From contig JAWXTK010000017.1 of NCBI GenBank assembly GCA_044433645.1, positions 1 through 51,381 of the forward strand: a DNA stretch of 51,381 bases. Direction: 5' to 3'. Under the pieces are notes generated by a model. That model made no database searches and was not told the DNA's origin. It worked only from the letters and a program-made list of their open reading frames with translations. Below are positions 22,828 to 30,237 of the stretch, in pieces; position 1 is the stretch's first letter; every line of letters begins with the position of its first letter. This stretch comes from JAWXTK01 sp044433645 (GTDB lineage: Bacteria; Bacteroidota; Bacteroidia; Bacteroidales; Rikenellaceae). The position numbers and the translations under genes are program-made.

Positions 22828-24030
22828 ATGAATAATAATGAATTATATGATAGTCATAAAAAAGTTTTTATGACTAAAAATACAGCTAGGCCTTTTTTGG
22901 AAATGGGCTCAGCAGTTCAGGATTCAAGGTTTTGGAGGTGGGGTGTAGACAATCTTTTCCCTGATGCCTTGGCCCTTATTTCGCGCAAATCTACTACTCA
23001 CAGACGTATAATTAATGATAAGGCCGATTACATTTCGGGCAAGGGTTTTACCTTTGATGAGAGTTTGCCTGGGTTAGGTGATTTTGTCTCGGCTGTGAAT
23101 GGTTGTGGGGAATCGCTGCGATCGGTGTTAAATAAATTAGCGTTTGACAAGTCGCTTTTTGGAAATGCTTTTGTTGAGATCGTAACTGATCAAGAGCGAA
23201 GTTTCCTTTCTCTGTTTCACCAGGATGCGTCAAAATGTAGGGTTGCGAGGGATTCCAAGCACGTGATTTTGCACCATAACTGGCATAATTTTACACCTTC
23301 GGATGCTAAAACTTTGTCGATTTATCCTAATTTTGAGCAGGATGATGAGGGGTTTTTGCGTTCGATTATACATTACAAGGATTATGAGCCAGGCTTTGAG
23401 CATTATGGGATTCCTCCCTATGTTGCAGGTCTGGATGTGTCTGCAATTTCTTATAAAACAGACGAGTGGAACATTAGCAGGTTGGATAATTCGTTCCAGC
23501 TTTCGGGCGTGATGATACTAGATAGCAATCTGGAGGATCAGGCGCAGGCTCAGGAATTGGTGCGTACGGCGCAAAAAAGATTTGCTGGCAAGCCTGGGCA
23601 GGTGATGTTTATGGTGCAGCAAGGTGAGGAGTATGAAAAGTCGCGTTTTATTCCCATTTCATCGTCCAACGAGGGGGATTGGAAGGATTTGCATGATCAG
23701 GCGACAACGGATATTGTGGTTGCACATTCGTGGTTTCGCTCGCTTAGTGGCATAGATTATAGCTCTGGATTTAGTTCTGAAAGGATTTTGCATGAATATG
23801 AGATTGCATTAAATACTGTGATTTTGCCTGAACAGGAGGAAATTTTGGAGCCTTTGCGCGAGGTGATTTCCCTGGTTTTAGGTCTGGATGCGCAGTCGCT
23901 AAGTGTTATAAATAAGCCTCCTACGCGTTCTATGCCAGATTATATGAGGGTTTGGGAGGCTCGCAAGGCCGATGGACTTGATTACGATCCTGAGGATGAG
24001 AGTCAATGTATGTTTCTTTCACAGATTTAA
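22828..24030 (+). CDS. Phage portal protein
   Basis: 400 residues with the features of a short portal protein. These are THRRIINDKADYISGKGFTF near residue 55, a WRWGVDNLFPDALALI start block, the NISRLDNSFQLSGVMIL segment of the clip/stem region, and a C-terminal helical part. The portal forms the dodecameric gate of the capsid through which DNA passes and on which the connector and tail are built. It normally works with a large terminase, which is not present in the window. It lies directly after the internal terminator and 11 bases before the connector gene. The frame is intact. Confidence 0.75.
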   Translation: MNNNELYDSHKKVFMTKNTARPFLEMGSAVQDSRFWRWGVDNLFPDALALISRKSTTHRRIINDKADYISGKGFTFDESLPGLGDFVSAVNGCGESLRSVLNKLAFDKSLFGNAFVEIVTDQERSFLSLFHQDASKCRVARDSKHVILHHNWHNFTPSDAKTLSIYPNFEQDDEGFLRSIIHYKDYEPGFEHYGIPPYVAGLDVSAISYKTDEWNISRLDNSFQLSGVMILDSNLEDQAQAQELVRTAQKRFAGKPGQVMFMVQQGEEYEKSRFIPISSSNEGDWKDLHDQATTDIVVAHSWFRSLSGIDYSSGFSSERILHEYEIALNTVILPEQEEILEPLREVISLVLGLDAQSLSVINKPPTRSMPDYMRVWEARKADGLDYDPEDESQCMFLSQI

Positions 24031-24041
24031 AATTTTAGATT

Positions 24042-24506
24042 ATGGTTACTACTTTAATTTTTCCGTCAGAGGTCGTAGATTTGTCCTTTGACGCTAAGGC
24101 TGTGGGGGTGAAAGAGAATATTTCTTTTTCGCAGATTCTTGCAGCTGAGGCTAAATTTATTCAACCCGTATTTGGTGATATTTATACGGCTATGCAGCAG
24201 GGTGAACTCGTAGATTTTACCTCTGATTATATAAAACCTGCTCTTGCTCTGTGTGTTAAGGCTATGGTTTTGCCTTTTCTAGGTTTGGTGCAGGGGCCTT
24301 TGGGTTTGACTCAAGCAGCTATTTATAAGGATTTGGAAATTGATGATGATAAGATTACGCTGTTGCGCTCGTGTATAATTGAAGATGCTAATGCCTTGAT
24401 TCTCAGGGCTGTTACTTATGTAAAAAATAATCCCCAGGAGTTTAAAGATTATAAATATGCACGAAAAATCTCGGCATCGCCTTTTGTGGGAGGGATAATC
24501 TTCTAG
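24042..24506 (+). CDS. Head-tail connector-like protein (possibly DUF6712)
   Basis: 154 residues, helical. The segment FSQILAAEAKFIQPVFGDIYTAMQ, then ALCVKAMVLPFLG, resembles the adaptor proteins that follow the portal gene in Bacteroidetes phages (DUF6712-like, gp6-type fold). It would bind below the portal ring. The C-terminus YKYARKISASPFVGGIIF is conserved-looking and ends in a hydrophobic tail. The gene is between portal and holin, with gaps of 11 and 5 bases. The assignment is mainly by order and composition. Confidence 0.5.
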   Translation: MVTTLIFPSEVVDLSFDAKAVGVKENISFSQILAAEAKFIQPVFGDIYTAMQQGELVDFTSDYIKPALALCVKAMVLPFLGLVQGPLGLTQAAIYKDLEIDDDKITLLRSCIIEDANALILRAVTYVKNNPQEFKDYKYARKISASPFVGGIIF

Positions 24507-24511
24507 AAATT

Positions 24512-24937
24512 ATGGATAATATTTTTAAGTATGCCTTCACGCTGCTTTCCTCGTTTTTGTCGTTGTTTGCTCCCATACGAGCGCTGGTGATTTGTGCAAT
24601 TATTTTTGTGAGTATAGATTTTTTAACAGGGGTGATAGCTTCTCGAAGGCGTGCAAAACTAAGGGGTGAGGCTTGGGCATTTGAAAGTGAGAAGGCTTGG
24701 TGTACTATCGTTAAACTGTTTTTTGTGCTGTTTGGGATAGTGCTTTCGTGGTTGATTGATAGTTATATTTTGTTGTTTCTAAAACTCAATTTGGCAAATT
24801 TATTTACTGGATTTGTATGTGCAGTTGAGTTTTGGAGCTATCTAGAAAATGCTTCAGAAATATCTAATCACCCGATTTTCAGATACTTAAAGAAGTATAT
24901 GAAAAAAGAGTTTGATAAAAAAATTGATAAATTTTAA
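24512..24937 (+). CDS. Phage holin family protein (TcdE/holin-4 type)
   Basis: 141 residues with three to four membrane helices at about 8-25, 28-45, 66-85 and 90-110. It has the conserved loop between helices two and three, FLTGVIASRRRAKLRGEAWAF, where FLTGV-x-A and the K/E-rich stretch are the signature of the phage_holin_4 family. It would form pores in the inner membrane late in phage development and release lysin. No endolysin gene is found beside it. The C-terminal tail is basic. The stop codon overlaps the next gene's ATG. Confidence 0.8.
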   Translation: MDNIFKYAFTLLSSFLSLFAPIRALVICAIIFVSIDFLTGVIASRRRAKLRGEAWAFESEKAWCTIVKLFFVLFGIVLSWLIDSYILLFLKLNLANLFTGFVCAVEFWSYLENASEISNHPIFRYLKKYMKKEFDKKIDKF

Positions 24938-25074
24938 TGATGAGTCAAAACATATTAATTCTGCTGACGGTGGTAGTGGTAGCCCTGGCTTTGGGGCTGC
25001 TTGTAAGTGTTCAACAATGTGAACTTTTAGAGCGCGAATGTGAATTTTTGCGCGAGTTGAATTGCGCTCGTTAA
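24937..25074 (+). CDS. Small single-span membrane protein, last gene of the phage-derived block (Rz/spanin-like?)
   Basis: A 45-residue protein (starting MMSQNILILLTVVVVALALG) whose ATG overlaps the holin stop by one base. It has one N-terminal membrane helix at about 5-25, followed by a short charged, coiled-coil-like tail, LERECEFLRELNCAR, with three cysteines. Position after a holin, a single membrane anchor and a charged tail suggest an inner-membrane spanin or holin partner, although it is shorter than typical Rz. Its stop codon is two bases from the stop codon of the convergent SPOR-like gene. Overlap with the holin supports it as a real gene. Confidence 0.6.
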   Translation: MMSQNILILLTVVVVALALGLLVSVQQCELLERECEFLRELNCAR

Positions 25075-25076
25075 TT

Positions 25077-25526
25077 TTAGTCCAACATTGTTTTTATTTC
25101 AACTCTCTCGCGAGTAAGGAAACTTTTAGGGAATTCTTTTGTGAGTTTGCCTTGCAGAATTATCGCCTCTTGAGAGCTTGTACAGTTGCCAACGGTGATT
25201 TTAAAGTAGGGATTTTCGTAGTTTAAGTAGCAGGGTATGTCAGGGAAAAGCTCACTGAATTTTTCCTTGGTTTTTAGTGCGTCTTCGCGTGCATTTTGGC
25301 TGTTGTCGAAAAAGATATTTATTCTGTAAATACTTAATTCTGAGTTGACTGCGCTCTCTGTTTGTGTGATGTAATCAGCTGTATTAGAGTGCTTTATAAC
25401 TATTGCGCTGGCATGAGTTAGGGAGTCTGCCAGAGAAAGTTTTGCAACAAATTCTTCTTGATTTTGAGCCGTTATATTAAGGCTGATAAGGAAGAAAAAG
25501 GTAGAGAAAAATATTTTTTTTATCAT
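25077..25526 (-). CDS. SPOR-like exported protein
   Basis: 149 residues with a signal peptide (MIKKIFFSTFFFLISLNITA) and a domain at about 65-148. The pattern YRINIFFDNSQNAREDAL, then FPCYLNYENPYFKITVGN, and TSSQEAIILQGKLTKEFP-like spacing matches SPOR repeats that bind denuded peptidoglycan at division sites. It is the last gene of a minus-strand operon after permease, ubiE and LEA-type lipoprotein, and its ATG overlaps the lipoprotein stop (ATGA). Fold assignment is by sequence pattern. The binding role is from the family. Confidence 0.7.
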   Translation of the reverse strand: MIKKIFFSTFFFLISLNITAQNQEEFVAKLSLADSLTHASAIVIKHSNTADYITQTESAVNSELSIYRINIFFDNSQNAREDALKTKEKFSELFPDIPCYLNYENPYFKITVGNCTSSQEAIILQGKLTKEFPKSFLTRERVEIKTMLD

Positions 25527-26014
25527 AATTTTAAGCTTTTAATTAGTTCTTTAGGATCGAGTCCTGTGCTTTTTAAAACCTCGGATAGAGAGTTGTTTTC
25601 AAACTTAAATTTCTTGTTTATCATCGAGGCTTTGAGCTCAATCGCGCCCGTTAAAGTGATGTCTTTTAGTAGTTTGTCGTAATTTGCATTTTTGCCCATA
25701 AGGGGTAAAAGTGCTAGAGGATTTGAAAACTTGTAGGCAAAATTTGCATCGACAACTCCTTTGCTACGGCGCGCCACGATGATGTTATCGACAAGAGTTA
25801 ATTTTAATATATCGTTTCCTTTGAGCTTGACTTCTAGATTTAAGTCTTTGATAGTCACCTTACTAGGTGAGTTATTTTCTATCTTTAGTCCTAGTTCTAC
25901 GCGTGAGTTTGAGCTTATGTTAACTTTCTCGACACCGTAAATATTTATGTCGTCCTGCTTGATGCAAGCAAAAGAATTTAGTGCTACTAGAAGTATTAAA
26001 ATTATTTTTTTCAT
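25523..26014 (-). CDS. LEA-type lipoprotein
   Basis: 163 residues. The lipoprotein signal ends at Cys17 (ALNSFAC), so the mature protein is lipid-anchored. The domain from about 25 to 135 contains VELGLKIENNSPSKVTIKDL, then LEVKLKGNDI, typical of LEA_2-like beta-sandwich domains. No enzymatic motif is seen. It lies four bases after ubiE and overlaps the SPOR-like gene, so it is part of the same operon. Function is unknown. Related proteins are found in the envelope of many Bacteroidetes. Confidence 0.75.
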   Translation of the reverse strand: MKKIILILLVALNSFACIKQDDINIYGVEKVNISSNSRVELGLKIENNSPSKVTIKDLNLEVKLKGNDILKLTLVDNIIVARRSKGVVDANFAYKFSNPLALLPLMGKNANYDKLLKDITLTGAIELKASMINKKFKFENNSLSEVLKSTGLDPKELIKSLKL

Positions 26015-26017
26015 TTT

Positions 26018-26737
26018 TTATTTCTTTTTACCGTAATAAATATATGCTACGCCACACATAAGTTTTTTTGTGCGTATGCTCTCAAAACCAGTGTTTTGCA
26101 TTTTTTTGCAAAATTCTTCGGGGTTGGGGAATTCATCTACGGACTCAGGCAAGTATTTGTAGGCCTGTCTGTCTTTTGAGAAAAGTCCACCCACGAAAGG
26201 TAAGAATTTATGAAAATAAAAACGATAAAAAGTTGCAAAAATTTTATTTTTCGGGGTAGAAAATTCTAAAATTGCGATTACTCCACCTGGTTTTATCACT
26301 CGTGCCATTGATTTTAGGCCAGATTCTATATTTTGGAAATTTCTTACTCCAAAGGCGCAGGTCGCAGCGTCGAAGCCTGAGTCTGGAAAGGTAATTTTTT
26401 CTACATCTTCCACCAGTAAAGTGATGCGATTTTGCAGGTTTTTCTTTGCTATTTTTTCTTTTGCAAATTCTATCATTTTAGGCGATAGATCTACTCCAAC
26501 TATTTGACTATCAGTGCATTTACGAGCTAGTGTTAGGGCTAAGTCGCCTGTGCCTGTTGCTATGTCAACTATGTTTTTTGAGCCTTTTTTCTTAAGCTCT
26601 CTAGCCAAGGATTTTCTCCATGATTTATCTATGCCAAAGGTTAATAGATGATTTAAAAAATCGTAGGTTGGTGCTATATTGTCGAACATTGTTTTGATTT
26701 GTTCGCTCTTGGATTCCTCGCCTTGGTATGGTTTCAT
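26018..26737 (-). CDS. menG: Demethylmenaquinone methyltransferase UbiE/MenG
   Basis: Adds the methyl group in the last step of menaquinone synthesis, using S-adenosylmethionine. The 239 residues show VANIAPTYDFLN-like family motif FDNIAPTYDFLNHLLTFG (18-35), the SAM loop DIATGTGDLA at 58-67, acidic residue in GVDLSPKMIEFA, and the AFGVRNFQNIESGLKSMARV motif, all standard for UbiE/MenG. Bacteroidetes mostly use menaquinone, so MenG activity is the likely one. The gene starts four bases after the permease stop. Together with the polyprenyl synthase elsewhere in the window it suggests respiration, possibly with fumarate. Confidence 0.95.
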   Translation of the reverse strand: MKPYQGEESKSEQIKTMFDNIAPTYDFLNHLLTFGIDKSWRKSLARELKKKGSKNIVDIATGTGDLALTLARKCTDSQIVGVDLSPKMIEFAKEKIAKKNLQNRITLLVEDVEKITFPDSGFDAATCAFGVRNFQNIESGLKSMARVIKPGGVIAILEFSTPKNKIFATFYRFYFHKFLPFVGGLFSKDRQAYKYLPESVDEFPNPEEFCKKMQNTGFESIRTKKLMCGVAYIYYGKKK

Positions 26738-26740
26738 GGT

Positions 26741-27982
26741 TTATTTATATCGAAGTGTTATGTCGGGTTTTATGTAAAGAATGATTCTTGTGGGCAACAT
26801 CATTACAACGCAAATTATAACAAAGGTCAAAGCGTTGAGTCCAACGATTTCGCCCCAAGACAAAGATATCGGTACTGCACTTAGGAAGTAACCTCCTGAA
26901 TCTAAGGTGATTATGTTGGTGTATTTTTGGATAAGGCACATGCTTATTGCTAAGATATTCCCCCAAAACATACCTGTTAATACTATTTTAGCTGAGCGAA
27001 GAAGAAAAATTCTGCCAAGCGATGAGTTGTTCATTCCCAATGCTTTGAGCGTGCCTATCATTGAGGTGCGCTCTAAAAGTATGATTAAAAGTGCTGAAAT
27101 CATGTTGAAAATTGCAACAACCAACATGATAATGATAATCACAGCGCCGTTGACGTTGTGCGCGCTGAGCCAGTCGAAAATCATGGGGAAACTCTCTTTT
27201 ATGTTAACGCAGGCTAGCGACTGACTTGAGCCGACATCTAGAAGGGCAAAGAAAATAGTGTTGGTGAATAGCTCTAAATCTTGAGATGGAGTAGATAAAA
27301 TTTCATAGCCTGAGACTTGATTTGGTGTCCAATTATTAAGTTTCTGAACGTTTCTCATATCGGTAACTAGCAGAGTTTCATCTACTTGCTCCATGTCGGA
27401 GTTGTATATGCCCTTAACTGCATATTTGTCTTTTTTGATTTTGCCTGAGTCGTCGAGAAAGATTAATTCTATGCGTTCATCCAATGATATTTGCAGTTTT
27501 TTGGCAAGGCGTTGGGGAATTAATAGGTCTTTGTAGCGAGTGCTATCGCTCAGGCGAGGCATTGCCCCTTCAACTAGATATTCTTCTAGCATTGAGGTGT
27601 TAAAACTGTTTTCTATGCCTTTGAGGACTATGCCTTGGATATTTTCTTTGCCTTTTATTACTCCTGTTTTTAGGGCGTAGGGCGAGATTGATTTTACCTG
27701 CTTAAGGCTGCTTATAGTAGTTTCGATTTTTTCTTCGCGCTCTATGGGCTTTGTGTCTATCGAACCTCTTGTGTCTATGGCTACGATTTTTACGTCGGAG
27801 CCCAAGATTTCTAGTTTAGAGTAGATGTTATCCTTAAAACCATTAATCACAGCCACGGCCAAAATCATAACGCACAAACCAACGGCAACAGTGAGTGTTG
27901 CGATGCGTGACATTACACCTTTACTGTCTCCCTCATTTGAGAGTCGCTTGGCTAAAAAGTATTCAGTTTTAAATTTTGTCAT
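26741..27982 (-). CDS. ABC transporter permease of the LolC/E (FtsX-like) type
   Basis: 413 residues with an N-terminal membrane helix (about 24-48), a large periplasmic domain (50-265) and three C-terminal helices (about 278-300, 325-348, 370-395), the LolC/LolE/MacB layout. The N-terminal FLAKRLSNE..GVMSRIATLTVAVGL and C-terminal GTLKALGMNNSSLGRIFLLR (coupling helix) motifs are present. It probably extracts lipoproteins from the inner membrane, and an ATPase partner is not in the window. It is the first gene of the minus-strand operon. A TTACTTTG box (27998-27991) lies nine bases before the ATG, which would give a nearly leaderless mRNA. Confidence 0.88.
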   Translation of the reverse strand: MTKFKTEYFLAKRLSNEGDSKGVMSRIATLTVAVGLCVMILAVAVINGFKDNIYSKLEILGSDVKIVAIDTRGSIDTKPIEREEKIETTISSLKQVKSISPYALKTGVIKGKENIQGIVLKGIENSFNTSMLEEYLVEGAMPRLSDSTRYKDLLIPQRLAKKLQISLDERIELIFLDDSGKIKKDKYAVKGIYNSDMEQVDETLLVTDMRNVQKLNNWTPNQVSGYEILSTPSQDLELFTNTIFFALLDVGSSQSLACVNIKESFPMIFDWLSAHNVNGAVIIIIMLVVAIFNMISALLIILLERTSMIGTLKALGMNNSSLGRIFLLRSAKIVLTGMFWGNILAISMCLIQKYTNIITLDSGGYFLSAVPISLSWGEIVGLNALTFVIICVVMMLPTRIILYIKPDITLRYK

Positions 27983-27990
27983 AATTACTG

Positions 27991-27998
27991 CAAAGTAA
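27991..27998 (-). promoter_or_regulatory. Possible -7 box for the LolC/E-type permease operon
   Basis: The minus strand reads TTACTTTG, one base from TAnnTTTG, only about nine bases upstream of the ATG. If used, transcription would start at or next to the start codon. Confidence 0.35.
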
Positions 27999-28051
27999 CA
28001 GAAAAATTTTATATTTTTAAAGTATTATACCATACATTAAATTTATTACGT

Positions 28052-28059
28052 TATATTTG
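28052..28059 (+). promoter_or_regulatory. -7 box for the thioredoxin-fold lipoprotein gene
   Basis: TATATTTG is an exact match to the best form of the Bacteroidetes -7 element, 32 bases before the ATG at 28091. A matching -33 TTG is not evident. Confidence 0.55.
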
Positions 28060-28090
28060 TGTTTACTAACGATACTTCTTTGCTGAAAAA

Positions 28091-29233
28091 ATGAGAAATT
28101 TACTGTTTTTAATATTAATTGTATTCTTTACGCTCGCCTGTGGACGTGATGTAGCACGTATCGATGGCGAATTTGTTTTTTTTGAGGATGGTAGGCTTAT
28201 TGTACTTGAAAAAATCACTACCACAAACGAAAAAACTATAGATAGCACCTACACGCAGGATGGGAAATTTTTGTTTAAGGTTAAACTCAGCGAAGATAGT
28301 CCTATACTTTACAATGTTAAACATGATAATGAGGTGATTCCTCTGGTTGTTGAGCGTGGTGATAAAATTTCACTTAAATCAATAGGTGATATTTCTAGCA
28401 ATTATAGGGTCGAAGGGTCTAAAAATTCTTTGCTGTTAAAAGAAATTCAGGACATAATGAACGTCGGGGCCCTGAGTCTGGATTCTCTCTACAAGGATTT
28501 CGTTAAGGCTAAGAGTGAAGATGATAGGAGAGTTGCAGCCAAGAATTATCGTGAAAAATATTTTAAAATTAAGCGTAAACAACTAGCTTTTATTGTCGAA
28601 AATAATGGGACAATAGCTGCTGTTTATGCTTTGTTTCAGCGTCTGCCCGAGGATGCTGTGTTGTTTACGGGCGACACGGACGTGGTGTATTATACCATGG
28701 TTAGAGATTCTATCTTGAGCGTTTATCCCACTTCGCCCTATGTATCTTTGCTTGATAATGAGATTGCGAGCCAAGGTGAAAAATTTCAGAAAAAAATAAA
28801 TTCTTCGGCAGAGCATCAGGCGCAAGTTAAGTCCTTCCCCGAAATAGATTTAAAAGACATGTATGGGGTAACTCATTCTTTGTCAGGGATTAAGGATAAA
28901 GTTATTTTGCTTAATTTTTATTATCCCAACGAGCAAGTTTGTCGTTTAGATAATGCTGAGTTAAAGGAAATATATGCAAAATATTCCTCAAAAGGGTTTG
29001 AAATTTATCAGGTTTCGCTTGATGAAGATAAATTTGTGTGGGTGAGCAATGTGCAAGATCAGAAGTTGCCTTGGATATGCGTGAGTGATTTTAAGGGTAA
29101 AAATTCAATTGCGGCCAAGAGTTATAATGTTAAGTCTGTGCCGTCGAGCTTTTTGATAGATAAGAACGGCGAAATTGTAGCTAGGAATGTTTTTGGTGAA
29201 AACTTAGAAAAATTGCTTAAAAAAATGTTGTGA
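28091..29233 (+). CDS. Thioredoxin-fold (TlpA/AhpC-TSA) lipoprotein with an N-terminal DUF4369-like domain and no CXXC
   Basis: 380 residues. The lipobox ends at Cys17 (FFTLAC). A DUF4369-like beta domain covers about 20-110, a helical linker follows, and a TlpA-like thioredoxin fold covers about 245-380. In the usual position of the WCxxC active site this protein reads YYPNEQVC, so only Cys284 is left. The cis-proline loop KSVPSSF (Pro351) and the LIDKNGEIVARN strand are intact, and a second cysteine, Cys330, lies in the WICVSD segment. A normal disulfide oxidoreductase cycle through CXXC is thus not possible. It may act as a one-cysteine peroxidase-like or non-catalytic binding protein. The gene is divergent from the permease operon. 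Confidence 0.85.
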   Translation: MRNLLFLILIVFFTLACGRDVARIDGEFVFFEDGRLIVLEKITTTNEKTIDSTYTQDGKFLFKVKLSEDSPILYNVKHDNEVIPLVVERGDKISLKSIGDISSNYRVEGSKNSLLLKEIQDIMNVGALSLDSLYKDFVKAKSEDDRRVAAKNYREKYFKIKRKQLAFIVENNGTIAAVYALFQRLPEDAVLFTGDTDVVYYTMVRDSILSVYPTSPYVSLLDNEIASQGEKFQKKINSSAEHQAQVKSFPEIDLKDMYGVTHSLSGIKDKVILLNFYYPNEQVCRLDNAELKEIYAKYSSKGFEIYQVSLDEDKFVWVSNVQDQKLPWICVSDFKGKNSIAAKSYNVKSVPSSFLIDKNGEIVARNVFGENLEKLLKKML

Positions 29234-29283
29234 TAGTAACTTAATCACAAGAGTATAAATCAGTGACTATAAAAGATGTAGGG

Positions 29284-30228
29284 ATGATAAACAAAGAAAA
29301 AATATCTATAGTTGTTCCAGTATATAATGTTGAATCATGTTTATCTAAGTGTGTTGAATCTATCATAAATCAAACATATACTAATATTGAAATATTGTTG
29401 GTGGATGATGGCTCGCAAGATAATTCAGGGGAAATATGTGATGAATTTTTGGCAAAAGATTCTCGTATTAGGGTTTTTCACATAGCTAATGGGGGTGTTT
29501 CAAAAGCTAGGCAGTTGGGCGTTGAAAGTTCAACGGGAGAATACATAGTATTTGTTGATTCTGATGATTGGTTGCCTTTGGATGCTGTTGAAATTTTGCA
29601 GCGTAACATGAGGGACGATATAGATATTGTGATTGGCGCATATTATGCTGAGCGCAAAAATAAGCAAGTGAGGCGTGGGTTTACAAATGGAGAGTATAAG
29701 GCTAAGGAATATTTATCAGCACTTATATTATTTAATATTGGTTATCCGTGGGGGCGCATTTATAGAAAATCGTTATTTACAAATGAGTGCTTTGTAGACA
29801 TAGCTAGGGGCCAAGACTGGGTGATGAATATTGAGTTAGCTACTAGAGTTCGATCTGCACGTGTAATTGATGAGATTGTATATCATTATGTAGTTAACTC
29901 AGAACATAGTTCAACCAAAAGATTAAAATATGGATTTGAATTTTGTAAAGATTTATGCTTCAGGGTCAAAAGCGTGCTTCAGCGTTGCAATCTCTATGAA
30001 TCATATAAAACAGAATATGCAAATGCGTCTCTAAGAATGTATGGTGAAATTATTAAAAAAGGTGCTCCCGTTGATCGCAAAGATCCTGATGTTATTGAGG
30101 TGCTGAGTATTGCCTCAAAAAGTAAGCTTAGTTTCAGGCGTAAGTTATCTTATTATTCTCTTAAGTATGAGTTAGTTGGATATATTATTTTAGTGTTGGG
30201 GAGTATTAAAAGAAGATTAAAAAAATAA
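29284..30228 (+). CDS. Glycosyltransferase family 2
   Basis: 314 residues from ATG 29284, with a GTG at 29263 as alternative. The GT-A signature is clear: ISIVVPVYNVESCLSKCVES at the start, LLVDDGSQDNSG (UDP-binding Asp), and FVDSDDWLP (metal-binding DXD-like) at about 88-96. The C-terminal part has an amphipathic basic helix that may touch the membrane. It probably transfers a sugar to a lipid-linked or surface glycan. It is the first of three genes with glf and another GT2, spaced by a few bases. Confidence 0.9.
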   Translation: MINKEKISIVVPVYNVESCLSKCVESIINQTYTNIEILLVDDGSQDNSGEICDEFLAKDSRIRVFHIANGGVSKARQLGVESSTGEYIVFVDSDDWLPLDAVEILQRNMRDDIDIVIGAYYAERKNKQVRRGFTNGEYKAKEYLSALILFNIGYPWGRIYRKSLFTNECFVDIARGQDWVMNIELATRVRSARVIDEIVYHYVVNSEHSSTKRLKYGFEFCKDLCFRVKSVLQRCNLYESYKTEYANASLRMYGEIIKKGAPVDRKDPDVIEVLSIASKSKLSFRRKLSYYSLKYELVGYIILVLGSIKRRLKK

Positions 30229-30237
30229 ATTCTAAAG

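Noticed and set aside
14380..25100. Direct repeats that could be attL/attR of a prophage
   Set aside because: I compared the sequence after ispH with that around the last phage gene and saw only AT-rich similarity, with no repeat of useful length.
24937..25526. SPOR-like gene as part of the phage lysis module
   Set aside because: It is on the opposite strand and is coupled by an ATGA overlap to the LEA-type lipoprotein and ubiE operon, so it belongs to the host.
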